The notes under the pieces: generated by a model
What the model was told of the DNA's origin: nothing
Seen by the model: the letters and a program-made list of their open reading frames with translations, nothing else
The model's database searches: none
Shown here: positions 60,880 through 64,000 of the stretch, one piece after another
How positions within the stretch are numbered: position 1 is the stretch's first letter
Layout of the letters: each line of letters opens with the position of its first letter
Translations under genes and position numbers: made by a program
Source of the DNA: Staphylococcus sp. M0911
Lineage (GTDB): Bacteria > Bacillota > Bacilli > Staphylococcales > Staphylococcaceae
NCBI RefSeq assembly: GCF_003491325.1
Contig: NZ_CP022881.1
Location: 1,922,001 to 1,986,000, forward strand
Reading direction: 5' to 3'
Length of the DNA stretch: 64,000 nt

Positions 60880-61554
60880 TCATCTTGCAAACGCAAACAC
60901 ATTGAATTTTCTGACATTTAATGTAGATAATTTACACATTGCGCGGTTAATCGTTAACCCTGTTGTATAAATATCATCTACAAGTAATATTTCTTTACCA
61001 TCCAACTCAACATTGTTTCTTATAAAGAAGGGATTGGTCTCTTTAAGACGGTTAATTTTATTTAACTCTGCTTGTTTCGGTCTTAATTGTGTACCTAGTA
61101 CATTTACATAGGCAATACCCTTCATCTTTAATACTTCTTCAACTGGATTAAATGTCCTTTCAATATTACGTTCATCTGGCGATGGTATTGGAATTACATA
61201 ATCAAACTTACCTTCTGGTAAATTGATGATCGCGGCAAGAACCTTACATAAATAATGATCTTTCAAAAATTTATATTGATGCATCGTTTCTTTCATAATA
61301 CCATCATAATTAAAATTACATTTTAATCGATATTGAATGTTAAATCGTTCATTCAAAAATTGACAGTCTTCACAAATATGTTCACCTTTAGTCATTAATT
61401 TCAAACACTTTTTACAACGCTTTAATGCATCATTAATCTTTACTTGATTCCATTTTTCAAAGCAAGTCTCACATATAACACAAGGTTTTCTATAAAAATT
61501 AATAATAGTTAATTGTTCATTGATCGGATTTAAACATTGTAGGCATTGTTCCAT
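60880..61554 (-). CDS. comFC: ComFC-like amidophosphoribosyltransferase-type competence protein
   Basis: 224 residues from ATG 61554, whose bases overlap the comFA stop (TAATG). The N-terminus has zinc-binding cysteine pairs (CLQC, CVICETCF, CKKC, CEDC), and the C-terminus has the phosphoribosyltransferase motif EILLVDDIYTTGLTINRAM. It supports DNA uptake or processing with ComFA. It is coupled to comFA and followed by hpf. Confidence 0.93.
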   Translation of the reverse strand: MEQCLQCLNPINEQLTIINFYRKPCVICETCFEKWNQVKINDALKRCKKCLKLMTKGEHICEDCQFLNERFNIQYRLKCNFNYDGIMKETMHQYKFLKDHYLCKVLAAIINLPEGKFDYVIPIPSPDERNIERTFNPVEEVLKMKGIAYVNVLGTQLRPKQAELNKINRLKETNPFFIRNNVELDGKEILLVDDIYTTGLTINRAMCKLSTLNVRKFNVFAFAR

Positions 61555-62885
61555 TATATGTCTAACCATCCTTTTTGTTTCGCAAGTTGATTCATTTTTT
61601 TAATATCTTTTCTAGCTAACATCATTGATAACGACACACCATTATGATAATAAACCACATTCCCGTTTGGGGCTTGCTTCTTTCTACCCACTCGACCTGC
61701 GATCTGTATTAATGCCGCTTTAGAAAACTGGTCAGCTTCAATAACTACGACATCCAACTTTTCCATAGTAAAACCTCGTTCAAGAATGGTAGTGGTAAAA
61801 ACAACCATATGATTGCCTGCCCTTAAAGATTGCACTTTCTCAAAGCGCTGTTCATCTTCACTGTGAATATATATTAAATTAGGTATTTGAGATTGATATG
61901 TCTTAAAAGCTTTAATCATATGATCAATATGATTAAAAAACACTAAGGTATAACGTTGATTCTGTATTTGTTTGGATAAGAAATTCAACAATTTAAATTG
62001 AACCTGTTTGGGTTTAAACTTTAAATATTGAAAGATAGGTACGGGGAGTGGTTGTCGGTGAAATCGTGCTGGCAATTTTATCACATTATCTTTACTTATC
62101 GTTGATAATAATTTCTGTGGTGGTGTAGCTGTCATATAAATATGACATGCGTTCTGTTTGGAAGATGATTGAATGACCTTAAATAAGTCGTCATCCATAG
62201 ATAAGGGAAATGCGTCTACTTCATCAATGATGATCGTATCAAAGTGATTTTTATATCGGTATAGTTGATGAATTGTTGAAGTGATAAAATGTCCATCGAA
62301 TTGTTGTTGACTACTTTGATGTATGACATCTATATCTTCGTGAATAAATGCATTTTTAATCCGTTGACTAATTTCTACTACAACGTCAACACGTGGGGAT
62401 ACAATCGCAATATTGTCTCCCTGATTTCTAGCAAACTTAATGCCTTCGAAAATCATTTCAGTTTTTCCAGCTCCAGTAACAGCGTATAACAATAATTTTC
62501 TTCGTTCCATAATGGCTTTTACAATTTGTTGAGAGGCATAGCTTTGTTGGTCTGAAAGCTCAAATTCCAGATGATATTCACATGGCGTAACCTTTTGATG
62601 ACTCTTTATGATTCTATAATCAGTCAAATGATCCATACGACCAAGTTGTATACATTTCCTACAATATACTATGTCCTTATTTATAAAATCTGAATAATAG
62701 CGATGAAAATATTTAGCATCGTCTGTTTCACATTGAACACAATGCCATCGGTTATTTTTAAATACGACCCCTTTAGTAACAAGCGCCACTTGTTCCAAAG
62801 TGATATTCGTTTCCGAATGTATTAACTTACCATAATGTAATATTGATGTTCCCTCCAATAAAAAAAAGACATACCGAATTGTCAT
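61554..62885 (-). CDS. comFA: ComFA ATP-dependent DNA translocase
   Basis: 443 residues. Zinc site (CVQCETDD...CRKC at about 48-80), Walker A LLLYAVTGAGKTEMIFEGIK, DEVD (TIIIDEVDAFPLS), and a helicase C-terminal domain ending in IQIAGRVGRKKQ. It powers uptake of single-stranded DNA in competent cells. Genes of this set are present in staphylococci and are SigH-controlled in S. aureus. Confidence 0.95.
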   Translation of the reverse strand: MTIRYVFFLLEGTSILHYGKLIHSETNITLEQVALVTKGVVFKNNRWHCVQCETDDAKYFHRYYSDFINKDIVYCRKCIQLGRMDHLTDYRIIKSHQKVTPCEYHLEFELSDQQSYASQQIVKAIMERRKLLLYAVTGAGKTEMIFEGIKFARNQGDNIAIVSPRVDVVVEISQRIKNAFIHEDIDVIHQSSQQQFDGHFITSTIHQLYRYKNHFDTIIIDEVDAFPLSMDDDLFKVIQSSSKQNACHIYMTATPPQKLLSTISKDNVIKLPARFHRQPLPVPIFQYLKFKPKQVQFKLLNFLSKQIQNQRYTLVFFNHIDHMIKAFKTYQSQIPNLIYIHSEDEQRFEKVQSLRAGNHMVVFTTTILERGFTMEKLDVVVIEADQFSKAALIQIAGRVGRKKQAPNGNVVYYHNGVSLSMMLARKDIKKMNQLAKQKGWLDI

Positions 62886-62914
62886 TTAACAATTCCATAT
62901 GTCCTCTCAATCTT

Positions 62915-63781
62915 CTAATTAAGTCTAATTTGGCGTGCTGTATATCCTAAACCTAACCCACCAGATCCTAAGTGTGCGGCAATAACTGGTCCAAATTCAG
63001 AATATGCTACTTGATAATGTGAAGGTGCATTCGCTTTAACAGATTCTAATAACGCTTTTCCATCATCAGTTTTATCACCATTAATCACATAAATGGTCAC
63101 ATCATCATAATCTTTGACTTGATTTAAGACTTTGTCTTCTAATGCTTTGAGTGCTCTCTTCTTAGTACGTACTTTTTCTTCCGGTACAATTTTACCGTCA
63201 TCAAACTTAAGTACAGGTTTCATTTTTAGCAAAGTACCTACCCAAGCTTGTGCGCCTGTAATACGGCCGCTTTTTTGTAAATTTTTTAAGTCATCTACAA
63301 TTAAATAAGCACCTGTATGTTCTCTCATATCAGTTAACTCTGCTATGATATCATCTGGTTTATAACCTTGTTCTACCATTTCTATTGCACGTAATACGTA
63401 ACAACCTTCCATCATAGCCGCAAGCTTACTATCAAATGCATAGACGTTAATGCCTTCAACTAATTCTCCAGCTTGCTTCCCAGATTGATAACTCCCACTA
63501 ATTCCACTAGATAAGAATACAACTATCACATCTGTGTAACCATCTTCTCTTAATTTTTCATATCTTTGAATCCATTCACCTACAGCCGGTTGACTAGTCG
63601 TAGGTATCGTTGCTGAAGAAGCCATTTTATTGTAAAAATGGTCAATATCAACATTTACATCTTCAGTATAGCTTACACCATCATCAAAAGTTACACTTAA
63701 CGGTGCAACTGGGATATCATATTTATCAATTAAATCTTGAGATAGATAGCTAGTAGAATCAGTCATTACAGCAATCTTCAT
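62915..63781 (-). CDS. fakB1: DegV-family fatty-acid-binding protein, FakB1 type
   Basis: 288 residues from the ATG at 63781, 7 nt after GAGGAGG. DegV fold: [30 protein letters not shown], the Ser loop [17 protein letters not shown], and the domain end [17 protein letters not shown]. FakB1 presents saturated fatty acids to the kinase FakA so that host lipids enter phospholipids. Position next to comFA matches S. aureus. Confidence 0.9.
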   Translation of the reverse strand: MKIAVMTDSTSYLSQDLIDKYDIPVAPLSVTFDDGVSYTEDVNVDIDHFYNKMASSATIPTTSQPAVGEWIQRYEKLREDGYTDVIVVFLSSGISGSYQSGKQAGELVEGINVYAFDSKLAAMMEGCYVLRAIEMVEQGYKPDDIIAELTDMREHTGAYLIVDDLKNLQKSGRITGAQAWVGTLLKMKPVLKFDDGKIVPEEKVRTKKRALKALEDKVLNQVKDYDDVTIYVINGDKTDDGKALLESVKANAPSHYQVAYSEFGPVIAAHLGSGGLGLGYTARQIRLN

Positions 63782-63920
63782 AGTAGTCCTCCTCAATTAT
63801 ACTCATAGTAATAATACAATATTTTATTAAAAAAGAAAATCTTAATTAAACAATTTATTTTAAGTATTTACAGCGTGTATAATACTAGTATGAAAACAGA
63901 GCGAAGATGAAGGTGAAAAA

Positions 63921-64000
63921 ATGACAAAACCAATCATTACTATTAAAGAAGAACATACTATTGAAAATACGATCAATAAATCTCTTTTTATTTCACATAT
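63921..64000 (+). CDS. YigZ/IMPACT-family protein, partial
   Basis: The ATG at 63921 follows GAAGGTG and reads MTKPIITIKEEHTIENTINK to FISH at the window end. The start resembles YvyE/YigZ proteins (UPF0029/IMPACT), which commonly sit next to degV. It is cut off by the window. Confidence 0.7.
   Translation, partial: MTKPIITIKEEHTIENTINKSLFISH

Overview
This window is from a Staphylococcus chromosome with low G+C. The evidence is the glycolytic cluster gapR-gap-pgk-tpiA-gpmI-eno, the order clpP / whiA-yvcK-rapZ / trxB / lgt-hprK / uvrAB / prfB-secA-hpf-comF, and a tmRNA that encodes the tag GKSNNNFAVAA, known from the S. aureus / S. epidermidis group. I cannot fix the species; a coagulase-negative staphylococcus seems likely. 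The core genome is almost all on the minus strand and looks intact.

Two accessory blocks interrupt this backbone, and both are phage-inducible chromosomal islands (SaPI-like). Block 1 (about 44-16801) is a tandem pair at the 3' end of ssrA (tmRNA). Island B (2546-16801) looks complete. It has a tyrosine integrase, divergent repressor/activator genes, a Prim-Pol-type primase and Rep helicase beside an iteron-rich origin, a packaging operon ending in terS, and cargo at the distal end. The cargo is an AbiD/F-like HEPN protein and a Fur-box-controlled pair: a FhuD2-like siderophore-binding lipoprotein and an LCM-family methyltransferase. Island A (73-2567) is a remnant bounded by further copies of the att site. 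It holds a degraded terS and a secreted-protein/immunity-like gene pair.

Block 2 (33573-39977, island C) sits in tRNA-Arg(CCG) and is bounded by an 18-bp direct repeat of the tRNA 3' end. It is a decayed cos-type island. It keeps an integrase 3' fragment, a broken HK97-fold capsid-like gene (probably ccm), a GC-rich motif matching the staphylococcal cos core, and three frameshifted packaging-operon genes. It also carries a second copy of the secreted-protein/immunity-like pair, whose secreted gene is broken by one base in an A-run.

The most interesting accessory observation is that divergent versions of the same two-gene cassette sit at the cargo ends of two unrelated islands. Each has a signal peptide, a conserved VGGxYxxKK...IK domain and a small helical cytosolic partner. 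This looks like a toxin or bacteriocin with its immunity gene, and I do not recognise it as a described system.

Core regulatory sites visible directly include a CtsR box (clpP), an SOS box (uvrB), a GapR-type palindrome, a WalR-type repeat (LysM-CHAP gene), the RF2 programmed frameshift, and a 124-nt ncRNA matching the genomic position of RsaH.
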